Below are positions 24,855 to 32,420 of a DNA stretch of 64,000 bases, piece after piece. The notes under the pieces are model-generated. The model did not search any database. It was given only the letters and a program-made list of their open reading frames with translations, and was not told the origin of the DNA. This stretch comes from Nonomuraea sp. NEAU-A123 (GTDB taxonomy: Bacteria; Actinomycetota; Actinomycetes; Streptosporangiales; Streptosporangiaceae). Position 1 is the first letter of the stretch; each line of letters begins with the position of its first letter. The position numbers were made by a program, and so were the translations under genes. Location: the NCBI RefSeq assembly GCF_018603905.1, contig NZ_JAHFZZ010000016.1, forward strand, positions 124,001 to 188,000, in the 5' to 3' direction.

Positions 24855-26771
24855 TCATGGTTCCGCCACCACGACGACGTCAAGGGGAGCCAGCTCCACC
24901 CCGGCGGCGCTCACGGCACGGTCACCGTGGTTGAGCAGGAACAGGTGCCGCCCGCGCCGTACGGCCTCCACCTCGTCGGGCAGCCCCGGCAGGACGGGCG
25001 GAACCGCCGCCAGCCGCAGGGTGTCGCGTACGAGCTCGCGCATGGCCCGCTCGTCGGGGCGCGTGCCGAGATAGGTGGCGGTGCCCAGGCCGAAGGCGTG
25101 CCTGGTGATCGCCGGCGACCCGGGCAGCGGACCGTCGGTGTAGGCGGCCAGGACCTCGGCGCCCTCCGGCACGACGTGGTCGGCCCACAGGTCGGCGCTC
25201 CCGCCCGAGGTCAGGCCCACGCTCTCGCCCTCGCTGAGCGGCCAGAACTCCGCCACCCGCAGCCCGAGCAGCTCCCGGAAGGCGCCCGGGTACCCGCCCA
25301 GCCGGACCCGGTCGCACTCGTCGACGATCCCGCTGAAGAACGACATCAGCAGGTGCCCGCCGCCCTCGACATAGCCGCGGAGGTTGGCGGCCGCCGCGTC
25401 GGTGCACAGGTAGAGGTTCGGCACGACGACCAGCTTGTACGAAGACAGGTCCGCCTCGGGTGTCACCACGTCCACCGTGACGTTCTCCCGCCACAGCGGC
25501 GCGTAGTGGGCGCGTACCCTCTCGGGGATCTTCAGCTCGCCCGGCCTGGCGTCCAGCTCCAGCGCCCACCAGTTGGCGTAGTCGTGCACGATCGCCACGT
25601 CGGCGCGCACCCGCGAGCCCGCGACGCCGGACAGCGCCGCCAGCTCGGCGCCCAGCCCGGCCACCTCGCGGAAGATCCGGTTGTCCGCGCCGCCGTGCGA
25701 GACGATCGCGGAGTGGAACTTCTCCGCGCCGCCCGCCGAGGCCCGCCACTGGAAGTACATGACCGCGTCGGCGCCGCGCGCGACCGCCTGGTGGCTCCAC
25801 AACCGGTTGAGCCCGTCCCGCTTCGGCCGGTTCGGCGGGCGGTAGCTGATCGCGCTGGTCGCGGTCTCCATCATCAGGTACGGCCGGCCGCCGCCCAGCG
25901 AGCGCATCTGGTCGTGGAAGAAGGCCGCGTCGATGTGCGCGCCGGGGTCCTTCGGCTCGGGGTAGATGTCGAGCGCCACGACGTCGAAGTCGGCCGCCCA
26001 GGAGGCGTAGTCGGCGACCGGCTCCCACATGCCCATGATGTTCGTGGTGATCGGCACGTCGGGGGTCAGTTCCCGGAGCACTGCCCGCTCGGCCCGGTAG
26101 CAGGCCAGCAGCGCGTCGGAGCTGAAGCGGCGGTAGTCGAGCTCCTGCGCGGGATTACGCAGCGTCGGGGTCGCGCGGGGCGGCAGTACGTCGGCCCAGT
26201 CGGTGACCCGCTGGCTCCAGAACGTGGTGGACCAGGCGGCGTTGAGCGCGTCGAGGTCGCCGTAGCGCCCGCGCAGCCAGGCCCGGAACTCCTCGGCGGA
26301 GACCTCGCAGTAGCACTCCTGGATGTGGCAGCCGTACTCGTTGCCGACGTGCCAGATGGCCAGCGCGGGGTGCTCGCCGTACCTCTTGGCCAGCTGCACG
26401 GCCAGGCCCGCGGCCGCCTCGCGGTAGACGGGCGAGCTGGGGCAGTAGTGCTGGCGGGAGCCGGGAGACAGGCGCACGCCGTCGCGGGAGACCGGCAGTG
26501 TCTCGGGGTGCAGGCGCGAGAGCCAGGCAGGCGGTGACGCGGTGCCCGTGGCCAGGCTGACCTCGATGCCCGCGTCGCCGAGCAGGTCCATGACCTCGTC
26601 CAGCCAGGCGAAGTCGTAGGACCCCGGCTCAGGCTCGACAAGGGCCCAGGAGAAGACGCCGAGCGTGACGATGGTGACCCCCGCCTCGCGCATGAGGCGG
26701 ATGTCCTCGCGCCACACTTCCGGCGACCACTGCTCGGGGTTGTAGTCGGCGCCGAAATGCACTCGCTTCAC
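24855..26771 (-). CDS. Beta-galactosidase, GH42
   Basis: The 638-residue protein is a cytoplasmic GH42 enzyme that removes terminal beta-galactose (or related sugars) from oligosaccharides. The TIM barrel begins FGADYNPEQWSPEVWREDIRLMREAGV, the family hallmark; the acid/base is Glu145 in WHVGNEYGC and the nucleophile is Glu302 in YLMMETATS. CHIQECYCE contributes the cysteine cluster of zinc-binding GH42. Trimerisation and beta domains follow (about 390-638). There is no signal peptide. It is the first gene of an operon with a GntR regulator and a small ORF. An AT-rich palindrome 11-37 bases upstream of the start is a likely operator. Confidence 0.92.
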   Translation of the reverse strand: MKRVHFGADYNPEQWSPEVWREDIRLMREAGVTIVTLGVFSWALVEPEPGSYDFAWLDEVMDLLGDAGIEVSLATGTASPPAWLSRLHPETLPVSRDGVRLSPGSRQHYCPSSPVYREAAAGLAVQLAKRYGEHPALAIWHVGNEYGCHIQECYCEVSAEEFRAWLRGRYGDLDALNAAWSTTFWSQRVTDWADVLPPRATPTLRNPAQELDYRRFSSDALLACYRAERAVLRELTPDVPITTNIMGMWEPVADYASWAADFDVVALDIYPEPKDPGAHIDAAFFHDQMRSLGGGRPYLMMETATSAISYRPPNRPKRDGLNRLWSHQAVARGADAVMYFQWRASAGGAEKFHSAIVSHGGADNRIFREVAGLGAELAALSGVAGSRVRADVAIVHDYANWWALELDARPGELKIPERVRAHYAPLWRENVTVDVVTPEADLSSYKLVVVPNLYLCTDAAAANLRGYVEGGGHLLMSFFSGIVDECDRVRLGGYPGAFRELLGLRVAEFWPLSEGESVGLTSGGSADLWADHVVPEGAEVLAAYTDGPLPGSPAITRHAFGLGTATYLGTRPDERAMRELVRDTLRLAAVPPVLPGLPDEVEAVRRGRHLFLLNHGDRAVSAAGVELAPLDVVVVAEP

Positions 26772-26781
26772 GTGCTACTCC

Positions 26782-26808
26782 ATTATTTCGTATTTTATTA
26801 ATAATACA
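26782..26808 (-). promoter_or_regulatory. AT-rich palindrome, candidate GntR operator and promoter
   Basis: In a strongly GC-rich region this 27-base stretch is almost pure A/T. It contains nested inverted repeats: ATTATT (26782-26787) with AATAAT (26800-26805), and GTATT (26790-26794) with AATAC (26803-26807). It lies just upstream of the GH42 start, where GntR/FadR operators usually sit. It also lies between divergent genes and could affect the YbaB-toxin operon. Confidence 0.5.
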
Positions 26809-26889
26809 CAGCAGTTGCCGGGCGGATTCCAGTGCATCAGCGTGACATATGGGAATATGGTGAATCTTGGTAGCGAAGGGGTGCGGTTG

Positions 26890-27288
26890 ATGCACGATGA
26901 CCTGCAGGCAGCCATCGAGGATCTGGTGGCGGAGTTCGGCAGGCAAGTCCGCCAGGTTCGAGAGACACACGCCCAGCTCCGGGAGGTCACGGCCACGGTC
27001 TCCGACGGCAACGTGACCGTGACGGCGGGTCCGCAGGGCAGGATCGACGAGATCACCTTCCACCCCCGCGTCTACAGCCGGCTCTCGCCGTCAGAGCTGG
27101 CCCGGGCGGTTCTCGACCAGGTCACCAAGGCCAACGCGCAGGTCGCCGAGGAGTCGCGGGTGCTGATGGCGCCGCTCGTACCCGAGGGGATGGCGGCCGA
27201 GGAGCTGTACGGCGGCGAGTTCGAGCTCGACCGGCTGCTGCCGGACATGCCCTTCCAGACGCCCGCCAAGCGCGGGGAGGCTCGATGA
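26890..27288 (+). CDS. YbaB/EbfC-like DNA-binding or chaperone-like protein of the toxin operon
   Basis: The 132-residue protein has the YbaB fold pattern: an N-terminal amphipathic helix (about 1-38, DLQAAIEDLVAEFGRQVRQVRETH), a small sheet with VTATVSDGNVTVTAGPQGRIDEITFHP, and a C-terminal helix (SELARAVLDQVTKANAQVAEESR). YbaB proteins dimerise and bind DNA, but short paralogues regularly accompany WXG100 and toxin genes in actinomycetes, where a secretion-partner role is suspected. The ATG at 26890 has GAAGGGG upstream; longer in-frame starts exist at 26857 and 26815. The stop overlaps the next start (ATGA), so translation is coupled. Confidence 0.75.
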   Translation: MHDDLQAAIEDLVAEFGRQVRQVRETHAQLREVTATVSDGNVTVTAGPQGRIDEITFHPRVYSRLSPSELARAVLDQVTKANAQVAEESRVLMAPLVPEGMAAEELYGGEFELDRLLPDMPFQTPAKRGEAR

Positions 27289-27587
27289 GCGACTGGGCGC
27301 AGGGGTTCGACGTCGCCTGGAACCACATGCGCCGGGCGGGCACGGACTGGTGCACCCCCGCCGCCACCATGCGTGACGCGCACGGGCTCGTACGGTCCGT
27401 GCTCGACAGCGCCCCGTGGGGCCAGGACCAGTATGGCCGGCAGTTCGCCGCCGGCTTCGTCGGCACGCTCGAAGACCTCCTCCGGAGCTGCGGCGAGGGC
27501 GCGAAGAGCATCGACGATCTGGAGGCGCAGGTCGACCTGGCGGCCCGCAATTACGAGCGGGCCAATCACCCGGACCCGCGGGCCTGA
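27285..27587 (+). CDS. WXG100-like small protein of the toxin operon
   Basis: The 100-residue, mostly helical protein resembles an ESX/WXG100 partner. Helix 1 is VAWNHMRRAGTDWCTPAATMRDAHGLVRSVL; the turn is APWGQDQYGRQFAAGF, which gives the WG and YG..F pattern of this class; helix 2 is TLEDLLRSCGEGAKSIDDLEAQVDLAARNYERAN. It overlaps the YbaB-like gene by four bases and is followed after three bases by the large toxin-like gene. It probably pairs with the N-terminus of that protein for type VII secretion. No ESX secretion apparatus genes are in the window. Confidence 0.75.
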   Translation: MSDWAQGFDVAWNHMRRAGTDWCTPAATMRDAHGLVRSVLDSAPWGQDQYGRQFAAGFVGTLEDLLRSCGEGAKSIDDLEAQVDLAARNYERANHPDPRA

Positions 27588-27590
27588 GGC

Positions 27591-30500
27591 GTGGACCTGC
27601 AGACCTTGCTCGGCCCCGCGTTCCCCTACGTGGAACCGGTACTCGGCTGGGTCGTCGGCATGGACTACCCCCAGAACGACGGCGAGCAGAGCGTGGCGGG
27701 AGCCACCGACCTGCGTACCGCGGCCACGAAGTGCCGTACGGCGGGCGGCGAGGGCGACGAGACGCTCAACCACGTGCTCGCCTACGCCATGGGCCCCGCG
27801 GCTTCCGCGCTGACCGCGTACTGGGCGAAGTTCACCGTCGATGACCCCGCCTACGTGGAGGAGCTGGCCAAGTCCTGCGAGAGCGCGGCGAAACGGCTTG
27901 AGGCGTACGGCCTGGACACCGACTACACGCAGAAGTACATCGCGCTCTGCCTGATCCTGCTGGCCTTCCTGCTGCTGCGGTCCTACGCGTTCGGGCCCGC
28001 CACGGGCGGCGCCTCGTTCCTGTCGATCGGGCCCGCCTGCTCGATGGCCAGGCTGAACGTCAAGACGATCGCCAAGCTGCTGATGATGAGCGTCGCGTTC
28101 ATGGTCGGCCTGGACGGCGGCACCCAGCTCTGGCAGTTCGCCGAGGGCAGGCGGGACGAGTGGGACAGCGACAAGACGGTCGCGGCCGTGGAGGGCGGGC
28201 TGCTGACCGGGCTGGCGTTCGCCGGGCTGGGTGGGATCATCGCCAAGCTGGGCGGTCCGCGGTTGCTGGGTGGCGTCGTGCTGAAGGAGGAGATGACGGC
28301 GCGCGAGCGGGTGGCGGCGTTCCTGACCCAGACCGTGGGCGGGGTGGCCACCCAGAGCAGCGTGGCCTCGGTGATCGGCTCGGTCCCCATGCTGGTGGAG
28401 AACGGCCAGCTCACTCCCGAGGCGCTGGGCAAGGCAGCGGTGGCGGGCTTCGTGGGCGGCATCGACGGCCGGGCGGGCTACGCGGGCCCGCGGGCCGCCG
28501 ACGGCCTCCACGTGCCGCGGCTGGGAGAGGCGCCACGCCTGGGAGAATCCGCACCGACGGGCGGCACCCGGCTGGCGGACGCCCGGATCCCGGGAGAGGC
28601 GCCGCGGCCGGCTGACCAGCGGGTGCCCGCGTACCACTTCGGCGCGGACCCGCACGACGGCGCGGGCGGACCGTCCCACTACAGCGCGGGCGGACCACTG
28701 CACAACGGCGCGAGCGGGCGACCCCATGAGGGTGCGAGCGGGCGGCCCCATGAGAGTGCGGGCGGGCAACCCCGCGACGGCGCGGGCGGGTCGCCACACG
28801 AGCGGACCGGAGGGGGCGAACCCGGGGGCGGGGCGCGCGGGACCGACGGCCGGGCCGCACCGGAGCTCACGCCCAGGCATCGGGAGCTCATCCGGCAGAG
28901 CAGGCACGAGGTGGCCGCGGGCGTCTGGTACCGGGATCCGGACCGGGCGGTCATGCCCAGCGCGGACATGCGGCTGCTGCGGCAGACGCCGGGGATCATC
29001 GACGTGGGCATCCGGACCGACCGCAACGGGTTCCACATCGGCGACCAGCGGCTGTCGAGCCACGACGTGGGCACGATGCTCGCCAACGACCCGGTCGTGC
29101 TGGCCGATCCCGGCGCCAAGCTGCGCATCCTGGGCTGCGACATCGGCCAGGACCTCGTCGCGATGCGGCAGCTCGCCGACATCACCGGCCGGGAGGTCAT
29201 CGCGGCCGACAAGTTCGTCTACATCGGCGCCGACCGGCTGGCGCACACGGGGAGCATCCCCCAGTACCGCCAGGACGGCCGGCCGATCTTCCGCGAAGAC
29301 GGCCAGTGGCACCACACCCAGCCGGAGCAGCCGCACCAGCAGCCGACCGTCCCGATGGACGTGGCCCGGCCGAGCCACGAGCTCCCGCCGGGGCCGCTCA
29401 ACGAGGAGACGCTGAAGGCGAAGCTGGAACGGGAGCAACCAAGGATCAAGGTCGTGGGCGATGGCCAGCACGGAATCGTACAAGAAGTCCGATTCCGCGA
29501 TGGAACCCTCCTGATCAGGAAACTTCATAACTTCGGGCACGTCACGGTGGCCAAAGACCTGCTCGCCTCCCTCGTCGGGCGGGCGATCGGTGCTCCCGTG
29601 CCCCACATCATCAGGGATCCGGCCAACCGGGACGCCGTCTACATGCAGTTCATGGACGGCGTCGACCCGTCCCAGCTCAAGGGCAGCGTCTACCCCTTCC
29701 GCTCCGGCGCGTCAGGGAGGTTGCTCGGCCTGCTCGACGCGCTGGTCGCCAACACCGACCGCAGGGGCGGCAACTGGCTCGCCCACGGTAAGGACGGCGT
29801 CCACGGGATCGACCTCAGCAGATCCTTCACGTTCGGGCTGCCGAAGGACGAGTACACCGTGAACGACTTCTCCGAGCACTACATGGACGCGGAGGGCGAC
29901 TGGATCGACAACCAGCTCACCCGGCAGGACATCGAGCTGTTCACCCAACGGATCGAGGCGCTGCGGCCGGAGTTCGAGAAGCTGGGCCGCGAGGCGTGGC
30001 ACGACCAGGTGCTCGACAACCTGTACCAGATCGGCGACCACGCGACCGGTGACGTGCCGTTGAGTCATGAGCCCGTCCACCACTTCGGCGACTCCTACAG
30101 CGACTATCCGGCCGCCTTCGACCGGGTGCACGACCAGGCGCAGGCGATCTTCCAGACGCGGTGGCGAGTGGGCGACGTCGTCCCGTACCTGGCCCGAGGT
30201 GGAGGGAGCGAGCGGACGTTCGGGGTCGAGCTGGAGTACAGCCTCCCGCACGTGCCGCCGGAGCAGCACGCCAGGGTGAACGCGCAGATCGCCCGCGCCC
30301 TGCACGAGGCGGGCCTGTCCGCCGAGACCGGGGTCCTCGCCCATCACACAGGCCACGAACGGGGCTACGGCGAGGCTCGCGACGGCTGGTGGGTGGAGCT
30401 GGAACGGACGGCCTCCGTGGCCGGCGAGGTCGTCTCACCGATTCTGCGCGACACGCCCGAGACCTGGCACCGGGTCGCCCAGGTCGTCGAGATCATCCGC

Positions 30501-31094
30501 GCGCACGGCGGGGAGGCGGGGCCAGGGGTGGGCGGGCACATCCACGTCGGCACGCCCGACTACCGCGAAGTGGTCAACTACCTCAAGCTGCTCGACAGCG
30601 TCCGAGGGCACCAGGACATCCTGTTCAGGCTGGCGCAGAACCCGGTCGCCGAGGGCGCCCTGCACCGGGGTTACGACTCCTGCATCCCCAACATAGCGAG
30701 ACCAGGACTCAGGCCGTACCACTTCCAGGCCCTCATCGACGCGAACGGTCCCATCTCCGCGGTCAGCATGGAATCGGTGCGGGGACGAGCCAACGACCAC
30801 GTGCAGTTCAGGCTCTGGGACGGCTCGCTGGAGACCGGCGTCATCCAGGCCCAGGCGCGGCTCTCGCTGGCCCTCGCCGACGGGGCGTTGACCGGCGACG
30901 GCGTCGGCCACCCTCCCGAAGTGGTCGGCCACCACCGGGAGCACGGCGACGACTCCGAGTCGTTCCGCCGCATGCTCGACGAACTTCCGCTGCACGACCT
31001 CGACAAGGAGCAGCTCATCAGCCTCTACGCGATCACCGGCTGGCAGCCGTCCGTCCTCGAGCGGTACAGCCAGGGAGGGGCGAGGCGGCCGTGA
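27591..31094 (+). CDS. Polymorphic-toxin-like protein: WXG100-like N-terminus, kinase-like core, C-terminal amidoligase
   Basis: This 1167-residue protein is a multidomain effector. Residues 1-110 are a WXG100-like helical domain, followed by four hydrophobic segments (about 116-136, 163-175, 200-222 and 247-268). A Gly/His-rich linker of 8-residue repeats covers about 358-413. A mixed domain at about 423-557 contains LRILGCDIGQ (Cys516, Asp517) and resembles toxin-associated domains with a Cys/Asp strand end. Residues about 617-760 look like a PI3/4-kinase or HipA-type kinase: LLIRKLHNF (Lys644), ANTDRRGGNW (Asp723, Asn728) and GIDLSRSF (Asp741). Residues about 870-1100 match the amidoligase_2 fold: FGVELEY (Glu880, Glu882), GEVVSPIL and GGHIHVG (His983, His985). 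A short helical tail follows. It starts with GTG three bases after the WXG-like gene and overlaps the next start. Secretion and toxicity are inferred from architecture. Confidence 0.8.
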   Translation: MDLQTLLGPAFPYVEPVLGWVVGMDYPQNDGEQSVAGATDLRTAATKCRTAGGEGDETLNHVLAYAMGPAASALTAYWAKFTVDDPAYVEELAKSCESAAKRLEAYGLDTDYTQKYIALCLILLAFLLLRSYAFGPATGGASFLSIGPACSMARLNVKTIAKLLMMSVAFMVGLDGGTQLWQFAEGRRDEWDSDKTVAAVEGGLLTGLAFAGLGGIIAKLGGPRLLGGVVLKEEMTARERVAAFLTQTVGGVATQSSVASVIGSVPMLVENGQLTPEALGKAAVAGFVGGIDGRAGYAGPRAADGLHVPRLGEAPRLGESAPTGGTRLADARIPGEAPRPADQRVPAYHFGADPHDGAGGPSHYSAGGPLHNGASGRPHEGASGRPHESAGGQPRDGAGGSPHERTGGGEPGGGARGTDGRAAPELTPRHRELIRQSRHEVAAGVWYRDPDRAVMPSADMRLLRQTPGIIDVGIRTDRNGFHIGDQRLSSHDVGTMLANDPVVLADPGAKLRILGCDIGQDLVAMRQLADITGREVIAADKFVYIGADRLAHTGSIPQYRQDGRPIFREDGQWHHTQPEQPHQQPTVPMDVARPSHELPPGPLNEETLKAKLEREQPRIKVVGDGQHGIVQEVRFRDGTLLIRKLHNFGHVTVAKDLLASLVGRAIGAPVPHIIRDPANRDAVYMQFMDGVDPSQLKGSVYPFRSGASGRLLGLLDALVANTDRRGGNWLAHGKDGVHGIDLSRSFTFGLPKDEYTVNDFSEHYMDAEGDWIDNQLTRQDIELFTQRIEALRPEFEKLGREAWHDQVLDNLYQIGDHATGDVPLSHEPVHHFGDSYSDYPAAFDRVHDQAQAIFQTRWRVGDVVPYLARGGGSERTFGVELEYSLPHVPPEQHARVNAQIARALHEAGLSAETGVLAHHTGHERGYGEARDGWWVELERTASVAGEVVSPILRDTPETWHRVAQVVEIIRAHGGEAGPGVGGHIHVGTPDYREVVNYLKLLDSVRGHQDILFRLAQNPVAEGALHRGYDSCIPNIARPGLRPYHFQALIDANGPISAVSMESVRGRANDHVQFRLWDGSLETGVIQAQARLSLALADGALTGDGVGHPPEVVGHHREHGDDSESFRRMLDELPLHDLDKEQLISLYAITGWQPSVLERYSQGGARRP
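28662..28829 (+). repeat. In-frame 24-bp repeats in the toxin linker
   Basis: Six clear and one degenerate 24-base units encode 8-residue repeats of the form A-(G/S)-G-x-(P/S)-H-x-x (for example AGGPLHNG, ASGRPHEG, ASGRPHES). They sit between the membrane-associated N-terminus and the enzymatic domains and probably form a flexible spacer. Histidine content is unusually high. Confidence 0.8.
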
Positions 31095-31477
31095 TCGCGG
31101 TCGCCCGGGTCTTCGACGGCGTCAGGGACGGTGTGCCGTACTTCGAGCCCGGCCATCCCCTGGTGGAGAACCCGCGAGAGCGCGAACGGCTCGCCGGCTA
31201 CCTCGAGGCGGGCACGCCGATCCTGGCCACCACCGGGCTGGACGTGGACCGGGTCGAACCGGAGCGCGGCGAGGTGGTGCCGCTGAGCTTCCGCACCGAC
31301 GGTACGTACGTCTGGACCGACACGGTCGCCTACTACCTGCGCGCCCACCACCTGCGGCCGGACCCGGAGCTGTGCGCGCACATCGCGGCCGGCGGGTACG
31401 TCTGCCCCGAGGTGGGCGAGGACCAGGCCGCGCGGGTCCTCCAGGAGTTCTACCGGTTCTCCGCCGAGCCCGGATGA
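31091..31477 (+). CDS. Small partner protein of the toxin, candidate immunity or chaperone
   Basis: A 128-residue frame starts with GTG overlapping the toxin stop by four bases (GTGA), so it is translationally coupled. The protein is soluble and acidic: HPLVENPRERERLAGYLEAGTPIL, LSFRTDGTYVWTDTVAYYLRAHHLRPDPELCAHI and EDQAARVLQEFYRF. The central TDGTYVWTDTVAYYLR segment is of a type I recall in small proteins adjacent to WXG100-like toxins in actinomycetes, but no function is established that I can name. Position and coupling make it the best candidate for an immunity or secretion-chaperone protein. The frame extends upstream inside the toxin gene; that part is a shadow. Confidence 0.7.
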   Translation: MIAVARVFDGVRDGVPYFEPGHPLVENPRERERLAGYLEAGTPILATTGLDVDRVEPERGEVVPLSFRTDGTYVWTDTVAYYLRAHHLRPDPELCAHIAAGGYVCPEVGEDQAARVLQEFYRFSAEPG

Positions 31478-31543
31478 ACCCACACGGCCGGGCGTCCGTA
31501 CCTGTACGCAGGACGGATTTCGCGAGCCGAGGAGGACTGCCAC

Positions 31544-32353
31544 GTGGTCATGCGTCGCCGGATCGCGAGCCTGGCGGTCACCGTGCTCGGTGTCGGCCTG
31601 CTGCTGCCCGCCGGGCCGGCCGGTGCCCACGGGGCACTGGAGAACCCGCTCAGCCGGGCGGCGGCCTGCGGCACCGGCAGCCCGCGGACGGCCAAGTCGC
31701 CCGCCTGCAAGGCCGCCCTGGCGGTGAGCAGTACGGCACTGCCCGGCGGGTGGGACAACCTCAGGGTGGCCAACGTCGCCGGCCGGGACCGTCAGGTGAT
31801 CCCCGACGGGAAGCTGTGCAGCGGCGGCATCAAGGGGTACAGCGGCCTCGACCTCGCCCGCAAGGACTGGCCCGCCACCAAGCTGACGGCCGGAGCGAAC
31901 TTCACCTTCAAATACCGCGGCACCATCCCGCACAAGGGGACCTTCCGGCTGTACGTCACCAGGGACGGCTACAACCCGTCCCGCGCCCTCAAGTGGTCCG
32001 ACCTGGAGAAGAAGCCCTTCCTCAAGTTCACCGACCCGGCGATGGCGGACGGTTCGTACGTCATGAAGGGCCGCCTGCCCGCCGCTAAGACCGGCCGCCA
32101 TTTGATCTACACGATCTGGCAGAACTCTGACACACCGGACACCTATTACTCCTGCTCAGACGTGGTCTTCCGGGGCGCCAAGACAGCCGCCACACGGCCC
32201 GAACCCGCCGCCGCGTTGTCCGAGGCCGCGGCCGCCGGACCCGCATCCGCCGGGAACGGCCGTCTGCCGTGGGCGGTGGGCGGTGCGGCACTCGTCGCCG
32301 CCGCTGGAGTGATCACCCTGCTGGCCCGGTCGAAGAGTCGCCGCCTCCGCTAG
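31544..32353 (+). CDS. AA10 lytic polysaccharide monooxygenase with C-terminal membrane anchor
   Basis: The 269-residue precursor has a signal peptide (about 1-28) cut just before His29 (AHGALENPLSR), which becomes the N-terminal copper ligand of the histidine brace. The second ligand is probably His130 in RGTIPHKGTF. YTIWQNSDTPDTYYSCSDVVF is the conserved C-terminal core segment. The catalytic domain ends at about residue 205. An Ala/Pro linker follows, then a membrane helix (about 238-260) and a basic tail (RSKSRRLR), so it is likely anchored outside the cell. AA10 enzymes cleave chitin or cellulose oxidatively. GTG at 31544 has GGAGG upstream; ATG two codons later is the alternative. No CBM is present. 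Confidence 0.9.
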   Translation: MVMRRRIASLAVTVLGVGLLLPAGPAGAHGALENPLSRAAACGTGSPRTAKSPACKAALAVSSTALPGGWDNLRVANVAGRDRQVIPDGKLCSGGIKGYSGLDLARKDWPATKLTAGANFTFKYRGTIPHKGTFRLYVTRDGYNPSRALKWSDLEKKPFLKFTDPAMADGSYVMKGRLPAAKTGRHLIYTIWQNSDTPDTYYSCSDVVFRGAKTAATRPEPAAALSEAAAAGPASAGNGRLPWAVGGAALVAAAGVITLLARSKSRRLR

Positions 32354-32377
32354 CGGACCGCCTGGCCGATGTGCAGC

Positions 32378-32408
32378 CCCGGCTGCCCGAGATCATCGGG
32401 CAGCCGGG
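32378..32408. terminator. Hairpin between convergent LPMO and CBM genes
   Basis: A perfect 13-bp stem (32378-32390 with 32396-32408) closes a five-base loop, 24 bases after the LPMO stop and 12 bases beyond the convergent stop. It can serve both genes. Confidence 0.8.
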
Positions 32409-32420
32409 AACGCCACGGTG

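Noticed and set aside
27072..29606. 844-codon open frame on the minus strand opposite the toxin gene
   Set aside because: Low-complexity Arg/Pro/Val composition with no recognisable motifs; the plus-strand gene has overlapping operon starts and clear domains.
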